A stretch of DNA of 64,000 nt, taken from positions 496,001-560,000 of the forward strand of contig CM041202.1 in the NCBI GenBank assembly GCA_023078555.1, in the 5' to 3' direction. Positions 36,715 through 49,101 of this stretch are shown here, in pieces. The translations under genes and the position numbers were made by a program. The stretch comes from Ulva prolifera. Lineage: Eukaryota; Chlorophyta; Ulvophyceae; Ulvales; Ulvaceae. The notes beneath the pieces were generated by a model. It was not told where the DNA came from, did no database searches, and worked only from the letters and a program-made list of their open reading frames with translations. The first letter of the stretch is position 1. Every line of letters starts with the position of its first letter.

Positions 36715-39700
36715 TCACGGCCGCAGGTACTCCTGCAGGTCCTCCCCGGAGATCTCCTCCAGCAGCGCCACGAGCTCGCGGTTGCGCGCCGCCACCGCCG
36801 CCGCCCCGTCCTCCAGCAGCTCGGCGAGGAAGGGCAGCGTCTCGGGCAGCAGCGCGATGATGTCGGAGCGCAGGCGCGCCGCGAAGTTGAACGCCGCCTC
36901 GACGGCCGCGAGCCGCGTGCCCGCGGCTTCGCTGCGCGTCAGCATCATCACCTGCACCCCACCGGACCCTGTGCCGCATGCCCAATGAGCGTGTCAAACA
37001 ACTGGGAACACATGCTGGTGCTTGCGGAACGCAGTGTGCCTGGTAGCGCATGCATGAACTGTTCACATGCTTGCATGTCCGCGCGTGCGGAGGACAATGC
37101 GGCTCTGCTCTTCGACACGCATTCCTAGCACAGCGGTGGTGGCCACGGCGCAGTGGCGGCCTGCAGGAACTCTGATCCAATCACCAGGCTGCGAGGCACA
37201 ACGCGATTCGACATGAAATGCAGCTCGAGCAACGCCGCGGTGCCTTCAGGGTGTGGTTGCATCTGATTTCCTACAGGGGTGTACCCTCCTCAGCTACGCG
37301 CAGCCAGCCTGGTGGGGACCGGGGCGTAGCGCGGCGGCACGACATAGAGACCAGGTGAGGTGATGTTGCCTGTACACTTCAAGCACGGCGACACGTCGCT
37401 GGTGTGTGGTGCACACGTAGTCACACCATTGTGTGAGAGGAGGCGGACCTGATTGTTCAGGCGCTTCCACGCCGCGTCCTCTTGCGCGCACACGCCCAGC
37501 TGCACCAGCGCCGCCACAGCCGCCACTGCGCTGTGTGGCAGCCTCGTGCGCGTGCCGAGCGCCAGCCCGGCTGTCAAGTCTCCGTCCTCCTGCGCTCCGG
37601 CACTGTCCCCGTCCGCCGGGGCCGCCGCGGCCCCCCGCTCCGCCACACGCGCCACCAGCGGCGCGAGGAAGCGCTCGAACCGGTCCGCCGTGATGAACCC
37701 CTGCGTGTCATGCATGCAGCACCGGTGCATGCATGCGACGGCGCGTTCCCGCAGCACCTCCGCGTCCACGGCCGCGGCGTCGCCTGGCGCCGCATCACCC
37801 TGACCCCCAGCCGCCGCCTTTTGTTTCTTCCGCGACGGCTTCAGCAGCGGTGCGTCCGCTGCGATCGCGTCGCACATCACGTCCAGAACGTTCTGGAAGT
37901 ACGGCGTGAACAGGGAGCGGAGGGCGTGGGAGAGGTGGGAGACGGCGGCGAGCCACGCGGCGCGGCGTGCCGTGGCTGCGGCGGCGCGGACCTCGTCGCT
38001 CTCGGCGGCCGCAGCATACGCTGGCAGGTTGGTGCCCCACTCCGCAAGCTCCGTGAACAGTGGCTTGAAGCGGTTCTCGTTCAGCTTGAGCACCAGGGCC
38101 ACCAGAGCCTGCACCGCCGCTGTCTGTCACAACGCATGGTCGCCAGAGCGGCGCGCGGCCAGCCCCCAGCAGCTATACCACAGCATATCCCTGCCAGCAG
38201 CACCAAGGCGCGTAGACAATCCATAATCAACTCGGTACACAGGTACACTTAGCATCTCCGCGGTACCGGTAGCACAGCCCCATACCATTAGCCGCACATG
38301 CCACTCAGTTGACGACTCTCCAGCACAGTGCTGAGCAGGCAGAGCAACTCAGCGGCACCTGTAGGAGCACGTCATCGGCATGCATGCGGAGTACGAAGCT
38401 CACCTTTGAGGCGGCCGCCTCGACGTCCGCGATGGCAAGCGCTCCTGCCCCCCGGCCCCGGAGGTCCAGCACGCCGAGGATCAACTCCGCCACAGCCTCC
38501 ACGAACGGCTCCACCTCGGTGATCTTCATCTTGTCCAGCGCAGCACACAGCAGGCCCAATGTGGCTACCAGTGGCTCCGTCCCAGCGCGCTCCGCCGCCG
38601 CGACCTGCTGAGTCAGCGCAGGCAGAAGCAGCCGGAACTCGACGGACTGCGGGAGCGCGGCGCGCGCCTCTGCGGCTGCGACCCGGCACAGACCGTTGCT
38701 GGGCTTGAGCGCGGCGGGGTGGTAGAGCGCGGCCAGGGTGCGCGGGAGATACGGGGAGAACATCCCCGGGAGCGTGGTGACGAAGCTGCGTAGCGCGGCC
38801 AGTGCGCCCGCGAGCTTGAGCTCCGTCTCTGCGTCACCAGAGGTGTCCGAAAGCGACTCCTCCGCGCAGGCCAGCACCGCCTCGGCGGCCGCCGGAACGT
38901 GCGGCACCGCCGCGGGGCCGGCCGCATAGGTGACGCGGGCGAGCGCGCCCAGCGCCGCAGCACGCACCGCGGCCCCCGCCGCCGCGTCCGCGGCGCACGC
39001 CGCCAGCGGCGCCGCGCAGCGCGCGAGCTCCGCGGCGCAAGCGGCGCCGGCGACGGCTCCCGCCGCGGCGTCGACAGCATGCGCGGCAGCGTGCCGCGTG
39101 GCCGCCGGCGCGGCCGCGGCGCCTGCGCTGCTCGCCGGCGCGGTGAGGTCCGCCGCGGATATCGCCAGCGCGGCGGCGGCTGCCGCCGTGGCGTCGTCGA
39201 GGGGCCGCAGCAGCGCCTCGGCGGCGGAGGAGAACGTGCGCAGCGCGGCGCGGGCGGTGCGGTCCTTGGAGTCCTCTGCCGTGGCTTTGAGCGCAGCAAA
39301 CAGCGGCGCCGGGTGCATCGCGGCGCAGAGGCTGTCCAGCAGCGTCCGAAGCTGCTTCGTTACTTCGCGGCGCGTCGCCTTCCCATCGGATCCGCCATCT
39401 CTCTTTGCAGCCGCAAGGCCTCCCTGCAAAGTACCACACCCAGTCACGCACGGCGACTCCACAGGCGGTTTACAGTGCGGGCCACGTGTGCGGGGGGGGG
39501 GGGGGGGGGGGGGTTCACAGGCGGCGGCAGGCAACACTGCATTATCTCAAGACTATCCGCACCTCTGAGGCCGTTGTGAGCATACGCAGGCTCGCGTGCA
39601 ACACGCCCTTCAGCGCCTCTTGCACCTCCGCATCCTCCAGCTGCCCGGCAGCTCCCTTCACCGCCGCCACCTCCGCCGCAGCTAACGCCACCGCCAGCTT

Positions 39701-42700
39701 CCCGCCACCTGCCATCTCCTCTGGCTCCACAAACGATTCCAGAAGCTTCCGCACGGCGTCCAGCCGCACCGGCCATGGGAACCGCGCCGCCACGGCCACA
39801 AACACCGCCGCCGTGTCGTCCGTTGCCGCACCCTGGTGAGCGATCGCTGCCCGTGCGAGTGAAAAGAGCCCGGCATGGGTGTTCTTTCGGCCGGTGAGGG
39901 GGGTGATGACGGCGGCTGCGAGGGGGGCCCTGAGGCCCGCCGGCGCATGGCTGAGGTGGCGCACGAGAGACGAGAGGAACTTGTAGCGTTTGCCGCCGGT
40001 GGCGCGCCACGCGGCGGCGGCGGCTGCGATCGCCATGCATGCGGTGTCCTCCGCGCTTGCTCCACCCTGCAATTCACTGATGATCAAATATCTCAGATAA
40101 TCCCAATCGCAAGAGCGGCCGTGACACGGACCGCCACGTCACAAGCTTCCGTCTCGCGCGGCTCGGAATCAATCCACACCACCAGCCAGAGAGGCTGCAA
40201 TCGAAGGGACATATCACGCAGTTCTCCTCCACAAGTGCGCACCTTGCCCCCGCTGGCAGTTGTCAGTGCCATGATCTGCGGTAGAGACTCCTTGATGTCA
40301 GGCAGCGCCGCCCCCCGCAGCGCCACCGCGATCACCTCCAGAGCCGCGTCGCGGCCCCGCGGCACCCCCGGCCGCTGCACCCTGGACGCGACCGCGACCG
40401 CCTGACTCAGCGGCAGCGCCGCCGCAAGCGCGGGCCGCGGAGCACGGCCGCCGACCCGCAGCAGGGCGGTCAGCGCGAGCGTGGTGGCGTAGGTGGCGCG
40501 CGGCGCGATCACCACGGCGGCGGACGCCGACTGACCCTCCGCCACGTCCGCGTCTGCATCGGGCAAGGCGGCTGGGGCTGCGATGAGTTGGCTACATGCA
40601 AACAGGCCCGCCTGCACAGCATAAGATATCTCATTCAAGTTCTGTATAATATGCATGAATAGGGGGATCATTCTGGGCACACACGCTGATGCTCTAGGGT
40701 GTCAGTGCCGACGGCCACCGAAACAGAAACACCGCAAGCCGCTGTAGCAAGAGGTGAGCATAGTTGTAGCCATCGTCATGCAAGACACTTCAACCCTGTT
40801 GAAGCACACGGCCGGGCGGAACCCTGTGCTGCTCGCGCCGGATGCAGCGATTGAGCCTGTAGCAACAACACCAGCAGCAAGCACCGGCCGAAGGTGAGGC
40901 CTCATGCACACACCTGCACACCGGCCAGAAGATCCTGCAGCTCGACCTCAGACAGCTGCAGTGCCTCCTGTGGCCCCACAGCCACAGCAGCAGCCTCGGC
41001 TGCAGCCCCACAGTTGCCGGAGTCGGCGCCCGCATCCGCCATCTCCGCATCACTTCCCGCGGCCCCACCCTCCTCCGCCGCCGCCGCTCTATCTGCAGCC
41101 CCGCCGGTTCCTTCGGCCTTGTCGGCGACTGGCGCCGCCTCAGCCACGAACCTGACCTCGCGCCACTGCAGCATCTCCAGCACCGGCACCACAGCCTCTA
41201 GAGCAGCCTCCCACAGAATCCTCCGAGCCTCTTCCGCGATGCCCGCCATGTTGCCGCCGTCGCCGTGCTGTGCGACGGCGGCCTTCACGTCACGCAAAGC
41301 ACGCGCAGCGCGCCGCACTTCCGCACCCGTAGCCGCGGCACCCGCCTCGACCCCGAGGAACCCGACAAACGCCTTCTTTTTTGCTTGGCCACGCCTCGTC
41401 GCGACCCTGAGCAGCTCCGACCCCTCAATGTGGCAGCGCTCAGCCTCTGATGCGGCGTCCGCAGCCGCCGAGGCACCGTCATTGTCAGAAGACTCTACGG
41501 ACTTCCGAGAGCCGGTGCTCGTGCGGCGCCGCTTCGACGCAGCCGCCGCCGGCGCCGCGGCCGCCGCCAGCGCAGCGCCCGCCACGTCAGCGTCCGCAGC
41601 ACCCAGCAGCGCCTCCACGCTGCGGTGCAGCTGCCACAGCGGGCGGCACAGCGCGGGGAGGGGCACGGACAGGGTCTGCAGGGCGTGCTGTGCAGCGGCG
41701 CGGCACGCCGCGGAGGGGTCGGCGGCAGCGCAGCCGAGCAGCGGCGCCAGCAGCATCTCCTTGTCCTCCTCGGTGCACCTTGGCCACAGCACAGGCACGA
41801 CGCCCTCCAGCGCATGCAACCTATACGCGTGATCCTCCTCCAGAACCACAGTCACACACAGCAGCAGGACCTGCCCACCTGGGCTCCCGCATGGACGTTC
41901 TTCCACACAGCAGCGTGGGTACGAAAGCGTGCAAGAACTAAATGAAGAATGTGTCTGCAGATGAGAAGGCCGTTGCACAGAAGCTGTCAAAAGCAGGCAT
42001 GCGAGAATGGTGCATACGGGAATGCGCACCTCAGGCTAGACGTGATGTGTGCTGCGGGCCGGCCACCCCCCGCAGCGTCCGCCGGCACCGCAGTCGCATC
42101 TGCCAGCAACACCCGCACGGTCGCCACCGCCACCGCCTGCTTCCCCGTGGCCTCCACGGCCTCGCCCAGTGCGCGCAGCGCCTCCCGCGCCAGGCCCAGC
42201 AGCTCCCCCGCGTCATGCCCAGCACGCAGCAGCCGCGCGGCGCTGCCACAGATGTACGGCACGAACGCATGCATGCATGCTGGAAACGCCGCGGCCGGGT
42301 CCAGTGCGGCGATCGCCGCCGCGAAGGCACGCATCGCTGGTGCGCCAAACACGGTCAGCGCGGCCCATGCATCTCGGACGGCGGCCACATCCTGCCCGGC
42401 CTCAAACGCGACTCCCGCAAGGACGCTGTCCTGTGCTGCCCCGGCCGCCTCGCCTGTCGGCAGCGGCATGCGCAGCGTGCTGGGCGCGGACGTGAGTGTG
42501 AACGGCGCATGCATGAGCCGCACGGCGGCGGCGCGTGCGTCTGCAGGCAGGTCTGCGGCCGAGAGGACCTCCACAAAGGCGCCTGGCGATGCGGAGATGG
42601 CGGCACGTGACCCCACGACCAGCGCCGTGAACGCCTCGAGCCCTGCGTCCGCCGCGTTGAGCCGTTTCTGGAGGCCTGTGAGCGCGTCGGCAGCCGCCAC

Positions 42701-45700
42701 GCGGACCGCCGCCGCACGCGCACTCAAACAGCGCACGACAAACGGCGCCGCGGACAGCGCCGCGGCGGCCGGGGCCCCCGCGGACTTGACATACCGCGGC
42801 AGCAGCTGCAGAGCGCGGCGGCGGGACTCGGCATGTGCGTCCCCGCCGCTCGCCTGCCGCTCCGGCGCCTGCGCCACAAGGGCCCGACAGATGAGCTCGA
42901 CGGCGGACGGGATGCCGGGGGCCGCCCGGGAAGCCGCGGCCTCGTCAATTGCGCGCAGGATCTTCTGCTGAACCGTCTTGAGCCCTGCGGCCGTATTCAG
43001 GGACAGCAGCGAGTCCAGGTGCGCGGCGTCAGAGGCGGAGAAGATGCCGCGCCACAGGGCGGAGGGGCTGTGGGCTGCAAGGGCGGCCAGGGTGGTGTCC
43101 CGGAGGAGCGCCGCGTGCGCCGTGGCCACAGACGTCTTCATCGCCTTGTCATGCTTCTTCTGCATACACGCACAAGCCTGTTCCGGCAGGGGAGCCCTCA
43201 TGTGCACGACGCAAGCAGACCTGAAAACCGATCGCCCACCCGCTGATGCGGGCAACACGACCCTGAAAGGGCAGCCCACGCTACACACACTCCAAGCGTC
43301 CTGCCGGCATGCACACGCAGCTACCGACAGGCAAAAAGCAGGACGCATCAACGCGTAGCATGCGCATGACATGCATGCATTCTTTTGGGCGAGAGGGGTG
43401 GTGTTTGTCGAGTCCTGTAGTGGCCAGGTGTCACGAATGCGAAGCCGCACCGTCAGCGCCCCGGCCGCGTCGGCCACCTCATAGCCCTTCTGCAGCGCGT
43501 GCAGCTCAGCCTCTGGCACGCTCCTGCCCCCCTCCTGCAGCAGCTGCTGCACCGTCCATGCGAGGCACGCCCGGGTGACGGCGGACTCCTCGACGTCCCC
43601 CGCGCACGCCCGCGGCGCCGCGACGACGGCCGCCACGTGCCGCCCCGGCAACCCTGACGCCTCAGCGACCTCCACCAGCAGCTGCCACGCACACGCGCTC
43701 TCGTCCGCCGGCTTCTCCGCGACCGCGGCGGCGAAAGCGGCTTGTAGTGCGTGCAGCGCCGCACCGCGCTCCATGCCCCCCTTCTTACCCCCCTTCTTCG
43801 TTGCGCCTTCGGTTTCAGCACCGCCGGCCCCGTCACCTTCATCACTCGCACCCCTGCTGCTGCGCTTCTTCTTTGTCTTTGTCCCCGTGCCTTCCTCTGT
43901 GGCATCGGACGGGACGGCAAGCTTTCGCAGCGCTGCTGCGGTGCCACCGCCGAACACGGTGCTCCATACCTGCAGCCCCTCCAGTAGCTCCACCGCGGCG
44001 GCGAGCGTCCCGGCTGGCCATTGCTGCGCGGCCAGGAACCCTGGCAGCACCAATGCCACCACCGCCTTTTCCCACTCCCGCCGCCCGTGCACCGCCACGC
44101 TCAGCGTCTTGAGACACGCCACGGCGACCCGCACCGCCCCGTTCATCTTCCACAGCATGCCACCGCCGTCACTGCCGCCGATCGCGACGACCCCCGCCAC
44201 GTCAGACACCGCGTCGCGGCCCAGCCCTTTCACCACCCGCCGCATCGCCGCCTGTAGACACGACAGCAGCCCCGGAACCGCCTCCTCGACCGGCAGCAGC
44301 GCGAGCAGCGGCGACTCGGCGGCGGCCGCGGCGTCCGCGGCCCCCGGCGCGCGCAGCGCGCCCAGCGCGACGTCCGCCACGCGCGCATGCATGCGCGCGT
44401 CGAGCGCCCCCGTCACCTTCATCCCCTCCAGACACGCGATGGCATTGTCAAACTCCGGCTCCCCGGGCGCGCCGCGGAGCGCCGCCGTGAGCTCTCGCCC
44501 CATCGGGAGCTCCTTCGGCCCGGGGGTGTCCTGGCCGGCCATCGCCGCATGCACGCGGCGCACACCAGCCTCCGCCGCGCCTTCCACCGCCCTCTGCGCC
44601 GCTTCTTCTAGAATCGCAGCGCACTCCGGCGCGTCCCTGAGCTCCTGCACGATTGCCGCTGCGAGGGACGCCGCGGGCTCGCTGGACGCCTGCGCGAGCG
44701 CCAGAGTGACCTTCTCGCACAGCTCGCGCACATCCACCGCGCCGCCGTCGAGCCGCAGCTCCCGCGCGAGCTGCACCGCCGCGTCGTGCAGCAACTCTTC
44801 GTCTTCCTCCGCAACGAAGGCGGGTTCGTCCGCATCGGAGTGGGCCTCGAGGAGGAGCGGCGCAAGACCCACGAGCGCCGCGGCCGCCGCGTCGACGCGG
44901 AGGCCCGCGCTGCGTGCTGCGCTGACCTCGGACGCCACCCCCGGCATGCACAGCAGCGCCGCGGCGGCCGGGAGTGGCGGCGCGCGCAGCGCGCGCTGCG
45001 ATGCGAGCGCGTGCGCGACGAACAGCAGCGTTTGGCGTGCGTTGCCGGCGTGCACGTGGCTACACATGTCTGTCAGCAGCGCGGCGACGACGGTGCCGGA
45101 CAGCTCGGTGCACGCGAGCATGCATGCTGCAGCTGCAAGCGTGGCGGAGCGGAGGTGTGGGGCCGCGGAGGGCGTGAGCCCGGGTAGCAGGTGGGGTATC
45201 GTGGCCTGCAGGAGGGCGTCGGACGGCGGCCGCGAGGCTTGCAGCACCTCGCAGAGGAGGGCAGCGTGGAATGCGGCCGACACACGGCACAGCGCGCGGC
45301 GCTCGTGGGCCTTCAGGGTTGCGTCACAGAGGTGATTGTAAAGAGCCTGCACACACAGCAGCGGGTCGAGCGAGGCATGCGCACTGCCTGCGTCGGCGTT
45401 GTTGCGGCAGCCGGGGCCTACACACCTCCCCCCCCTAACTAGCATGCTCTGCGTTGTTTCGCTGCATCGTGGGCGCAGCCGCTGCACGTGCCTCATGTGC
45501 TACAAGTGCAAAGTCGGGGAGGAGGTAGCACCGCAGGACACGCACACGCGACCGAGTGCCGCGCACCCAACCCACCGGACATGCCCTGTGTGCCTCATAT
45601 GGTGCGAGGTGAAGGGCACGTCTAGACCGGCTTGCGATGAGCGCACGGCAAGCTCGGGGTGACGAATGGCAGGACGTGCTCAGCTCATGGCAGAAGGTGC

Positions 45701-46616
45701 CTCGACAGCCTCACGCCTGAAGCGCTGCGGCAGAAAGGCACACAACAGCGCTGTGCTGCAGAATCGCACATGGTCCTTCAAGCAGCGCTTCACTATGGCT
45801 GTGCGGGGCACGACCGCTCCCGTCTGCTTCGTGCCGTCCAGGAATTCGAACGCGGTGCCTCTGATAACACTGATCTGAACCAGGCGGGCGAACTCAGGTG
45901 TCGCGTGGTATGGCGCGAAGCAGGCCAGAAGCTTTGTGGCGTTGCACTCGTGTACCCTGCAACCATGCAAAAGTCTCCAGCATGACGAAACAACGGCATC
46001 ATAGCGACGTAGCCTCACACTGGTGGCTATGCGAGGCCTGGGTGATCCTGCAATGGTGGCCAAGGTGTGGTGGTAGTCGCACCGGTACTTCCTGACTAGG
46101 TACTCCAACACGGCGGTGGCTGCCTGAGACAGGAAATGCGGCACCAAGCAGATGCAGAGATACATCACATCTTCATCGATTCTCTGGTTCTCGGCTATGG
46201 TGGAGGCGTTGCGGTCATATGCCAAACTGGACCTGTCCATAACAGTGGACACGAACCGCTCCAGCTGCGCGTCCACGTCCAGCAGCGCTTCTATGCCTGT
46301 ACAAACAGATTATAAATTATATATGCTTCACAGTAGCAAATGGTGTGCCGTGGTTGACGGCAGAGATGTACATGATGCAGAACAGGCATCCTTCACGTAC
46401 AGCGCGTTGGTGCGTGGACTGGCAGCCCACGAACGTATGCAGACCACAATCCATACCTTCATATGCTTTGTCGTAAATTTCATCGACGCCGATGTCAGCC
46501 GCTGTCTGCGAGTCGTGCAGCAGAGATGGCTGCCCCTTCGAGCGCCTGGGCTCGACGCCAGCCTTGGCGGCCAAAGACCGCAACTGCGACGCAAGATCTG
46601 ATGCCATGCTACCCAA
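36715..46616 (-). CDS. UTP10: U3 snoRNP / SSU processome HEAT-repeat protein UTP10 (HEATR1)
   Basis: Eleven exons: 46616-46457, 46296-46083, 45956-45770, 45346-43451, 43159-42089, 41870-40914, 40611-40243, 40066-39563, 39423-38404, 38108-37449 and 36951-36715; about 2424 residues against about 2100 in plants and animals. UTP10 is the large HEAT-repeat subunit of the t-UTP/UtpA complex, acting in the nucleolus on rDNA transcription and 18S pre-rRNA processing. The N-terminus MASDLASQLRSLAAKAG, the early block YHATPEFARLVQ-RGTAFEFLD, the BP28CT-type block LKLNENRFKPLFTELAEWGT and the C-terminus LLPETLPFLAELLEDG ending GEDLQEYLRP all match HEATR1. Phases agree throughout. The exon 5/6 border is the least certain: a GTGCGC donor 69 bp further on is an alternative. 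The protein is extremely alanine-rich, likely from GC drive. The start could also be the ATG at 46607. Confidence 0.95.
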
Positions 46617-47199
46617 GGCTCATGCAATGAAAGTGTCAAAGTGTTGTTTCGTGCGCGTGCGCGCGATCACGTTCACGCCGACGGCCTGACGGTGATCTGC
46701 CACCGAACGGCTGAACACTGGCCCGAGCACGATGATCTGCAACTGATCTCAAACGGAGCCTCAACACATCTCACAGCTTCCATCCCGACAACACAGCCCA
46801 AGCTTGCGAGCCTCGTACGTGTGACCAGGTGGTCTCAGATGCTGAATGGTGCCAACGGACGTATGCATGGCCTCTAGCCAGGCGCACCACAGTGTGCATG
46901 CATCGAGGGAACGCAGCGAGTACTTCAAGGCGGGAACATTTCCGTATGACGACAACATGCAGTGAACTGGCCTGTATGCTGAATACCCCCACTTGGAGTT
47001 GTGCCGCGCAAGCGCTTATGCGCAGGGCCACGATATCCTCCGAACTTTGCGGGACCCGTCGCATAATGTGCCCAACAAGCGATGTATCGCAGCAAAACAA
47101 ACGTTTTCAATCCCACCACAGAAGTAGTGCCAGTCCCTGCACATGCTTTATCATCGAGAAAGCATGCGCATGATTGTCTCGTACGCGCTGAGCTACGTC
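46617..47199. other. Upstream flank of UTP10
   Basis: About 580 bp between the UTP10 start and the transposon target duplication. It presumably holds the UTP10 promoter. Only short overlapping frames are seen and no recognisable site. Confidence 0.4.
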
Positions 47200-47207
47200 A
47201 GCTCCAG

Positions 47208-48618
47208 AGGGGGTCATCCACTCCCGCTAAAGGGTGGTCCCCCCCCGGGCGCGCAAAATTCGCTGCGAAACAGAGAAATTGGGGAAGGTTTCCACTATTG
47301 TTTAGGTAGGTTGGGAACTCGTAGTGTTCGATCTCAGTCTTGGGAAAAGTCCCCAAGGTTCGTACCCTTTTCGGCACAAATCAGCCATTCTCCCCAATAT
47401 CGACAGAACGAAGAGATAACGTCCCCAATCACTCGCCTTTGCTTCCAGAACACGAACCACGCCATAAATAAGCTATAATATGTTGCTATCTTTGTGGTTG
47501 GTGTATTTCCGTTGTATGCGGGTGACCCGACACAGTGTGTACAGTACGTAGTGTCGTTCGGCTGCCAATCAACTTGCTGGAGACGGCAAGCAAGCGTCGA
47601 TCGATGGTGTTTTTGTTATATGTTAAGCAGTGTCGTTGATCAATGAGACAACGCCGATTACGTGCGTCGACGGCTGTATGGCACGTTTGCACGCACAGTT
47701 CTTTCGTAACGCGACGCAACCACGTGCTCATCGCATACCAAAACACGACCATTAGATCAGCAGTCGGAATAAGCATTCTGCGCTGTTTGACAGCGTCCTC
47801 GCGAGAAGTAGCCCACATCGGAGGATGTCAGGCACTCAATTTCTCCACAACAGACTCGCCACCTCACTAAACACATCGACCACACTACGCCACTCACTCC
47901 AGGATGTGGACTTGCATCCTGTATGTGGGCCCGTTTGAGCCTCGACCGTTGTTCAGCTCTGCAACTGCATTGGCTTGCACACTGCACGAGCACAAATGCT
48001 CCGAACGGCTGTGACTTGGTTCCTGTCGACGTCCAGGCAACAAAACGAGTTTATATGCTCTCGTGATTTTGCTTATGTTGTCAAGCAGGGTTCATTTGGT
48101 GCACCTCCGGGTCACCGTCTGCTGCCCTGTCAGAGAGACAGGAACGATTTGAGAGCGCTGAAACTGCAGATGCCAAGACACGTAAAATGGTGTGATAATT
48201 TTCGAATAGACACAGGTAAAGCTACTCGCTTTGTCTCACTTGTGCACTGTTACCCCTGCGTGCCGTCTCAACGTGCACGAATCAGCTGCCTCCCAATTGA
48301 CAAATTCGATGCAGCGCGGCCGTCTAGGGGCAACATAACACAATAGCAAAGGTTGTAGAAGAAGTTTGGGAAAGATTGGGAAAGGAGCTGAGACACTGGG
48401 CAACATTGGGGAGCCGAGGACGGCAAATCGAGGTTCTCCCCAACCAGACCGGCCATTTCGGCGATTGTGACCCATTTTGCCCAAGACTGCGAACTAAAAC
48501 ACTACGATTGTTCATTCAACATAGACAATAGTGGAAACCTTCCCCAATTTCTCTGTTTCGCAGCGAATTTTGCGCGCCCGGGGGGGGACCACCCTTTAGC
48601 GGGAGTGGATGACCCCCT
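47208..48618. mobile_element. DNA transposon with long terminal inverted repeats and 8-bp target duplication
   Basis: The left end begins AGGGGGTCATCCA and the right end is its exact inverse. The inverted repeats stay nearly identical for about 95 bp (47208-47303 against 48618-48524) and continue with partial similarity to roughly 47345 and 48481. Directly outside both ends is the 8-bp repeat AGCTCCAG (47200-47207 and 48619-48626), a clean target-site duplication. Total length is 1411 bp. The interior has no frame longer than about 120 codons and no recognisable transposase, so the element is probably non-autonomous. An 8-bp duplication is typical of hAT, P and Merlin superfamilies; the termini alone do not settle which. 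Near-identical ends suggest recent insertion. Confidence 0.93.
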
Positions 48619-48626
48619 AGCTCCAG

Positions 48627-49101
48627 CTTGTACACCCATGCCGATGCGCATGAGACTTGAATGCAGAGTGTCTCGTCGTTTTGCATGCTCAGGAATCCGA
48701 AAGCTCATATATTTTATGGCATGTTAATCTGAGCTGTCTGGCTACCTGCCATCTCCTGCCTGCACATTGCCCGAGGGAACTTCGATGGCACGCTGCACAT
48801 TCGTTATTTACTCGGGCATAGAAGCCACGCCATCAGCTTTCCCAGTGCAGATCATGCTAATTTTGTTCATTTGAAGAGCGTCACAAGCCTCTGCGCCGAA
48901 GGTTTTGCGCGCATCGGTTTCAACCAAGGCATGGTCAATGCATGACCCACGCGAACATTCGCCAGCACGCACGCTGGTCCAGGCTCTCGTGCGGGCAGTA
49001 GTCGCCAGCCACGAGACGTGCAGATCCTTTGTGAACCTGATGTCGATCTTCCTTGTGCTGTGATTTCTGCGTTATCGTATACCGTTGTTGAGACACCAGT
49101 C
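48627..49101. other. Upstream flank of the TIC40-like gene
   Basis: 475 bp between the transposon and the TIC40-like ATG. The coding frame is open upstream to 49018 with another ATG. The region presumably holds the promoter, so the transposon inserted within about 0.5 kb of this start. Confidence 0.4.

Noticed and set aside
43575-45335. 586-codon plus-strand Ser/Ala-rich frame
   Set aside because: Antisense shadow of UTP10 exon 4; high GC removes stops on the opposite strand. The minus strand matches HEATR1.
45680-46276. Separate 198-residue minus-strand gene
   Set aside because: It is UTP10 exon 2, an intron and exon 3 read through; splicing removes the linker and restores the HEATR1 N-terminal order.
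47486-47818. Transposase inside the DNA transposon
   Set aside because: The 110-codon minus frame has no transposase motif that I recognise and competes with plus-strand frames; the element is treated as non-autonomous.
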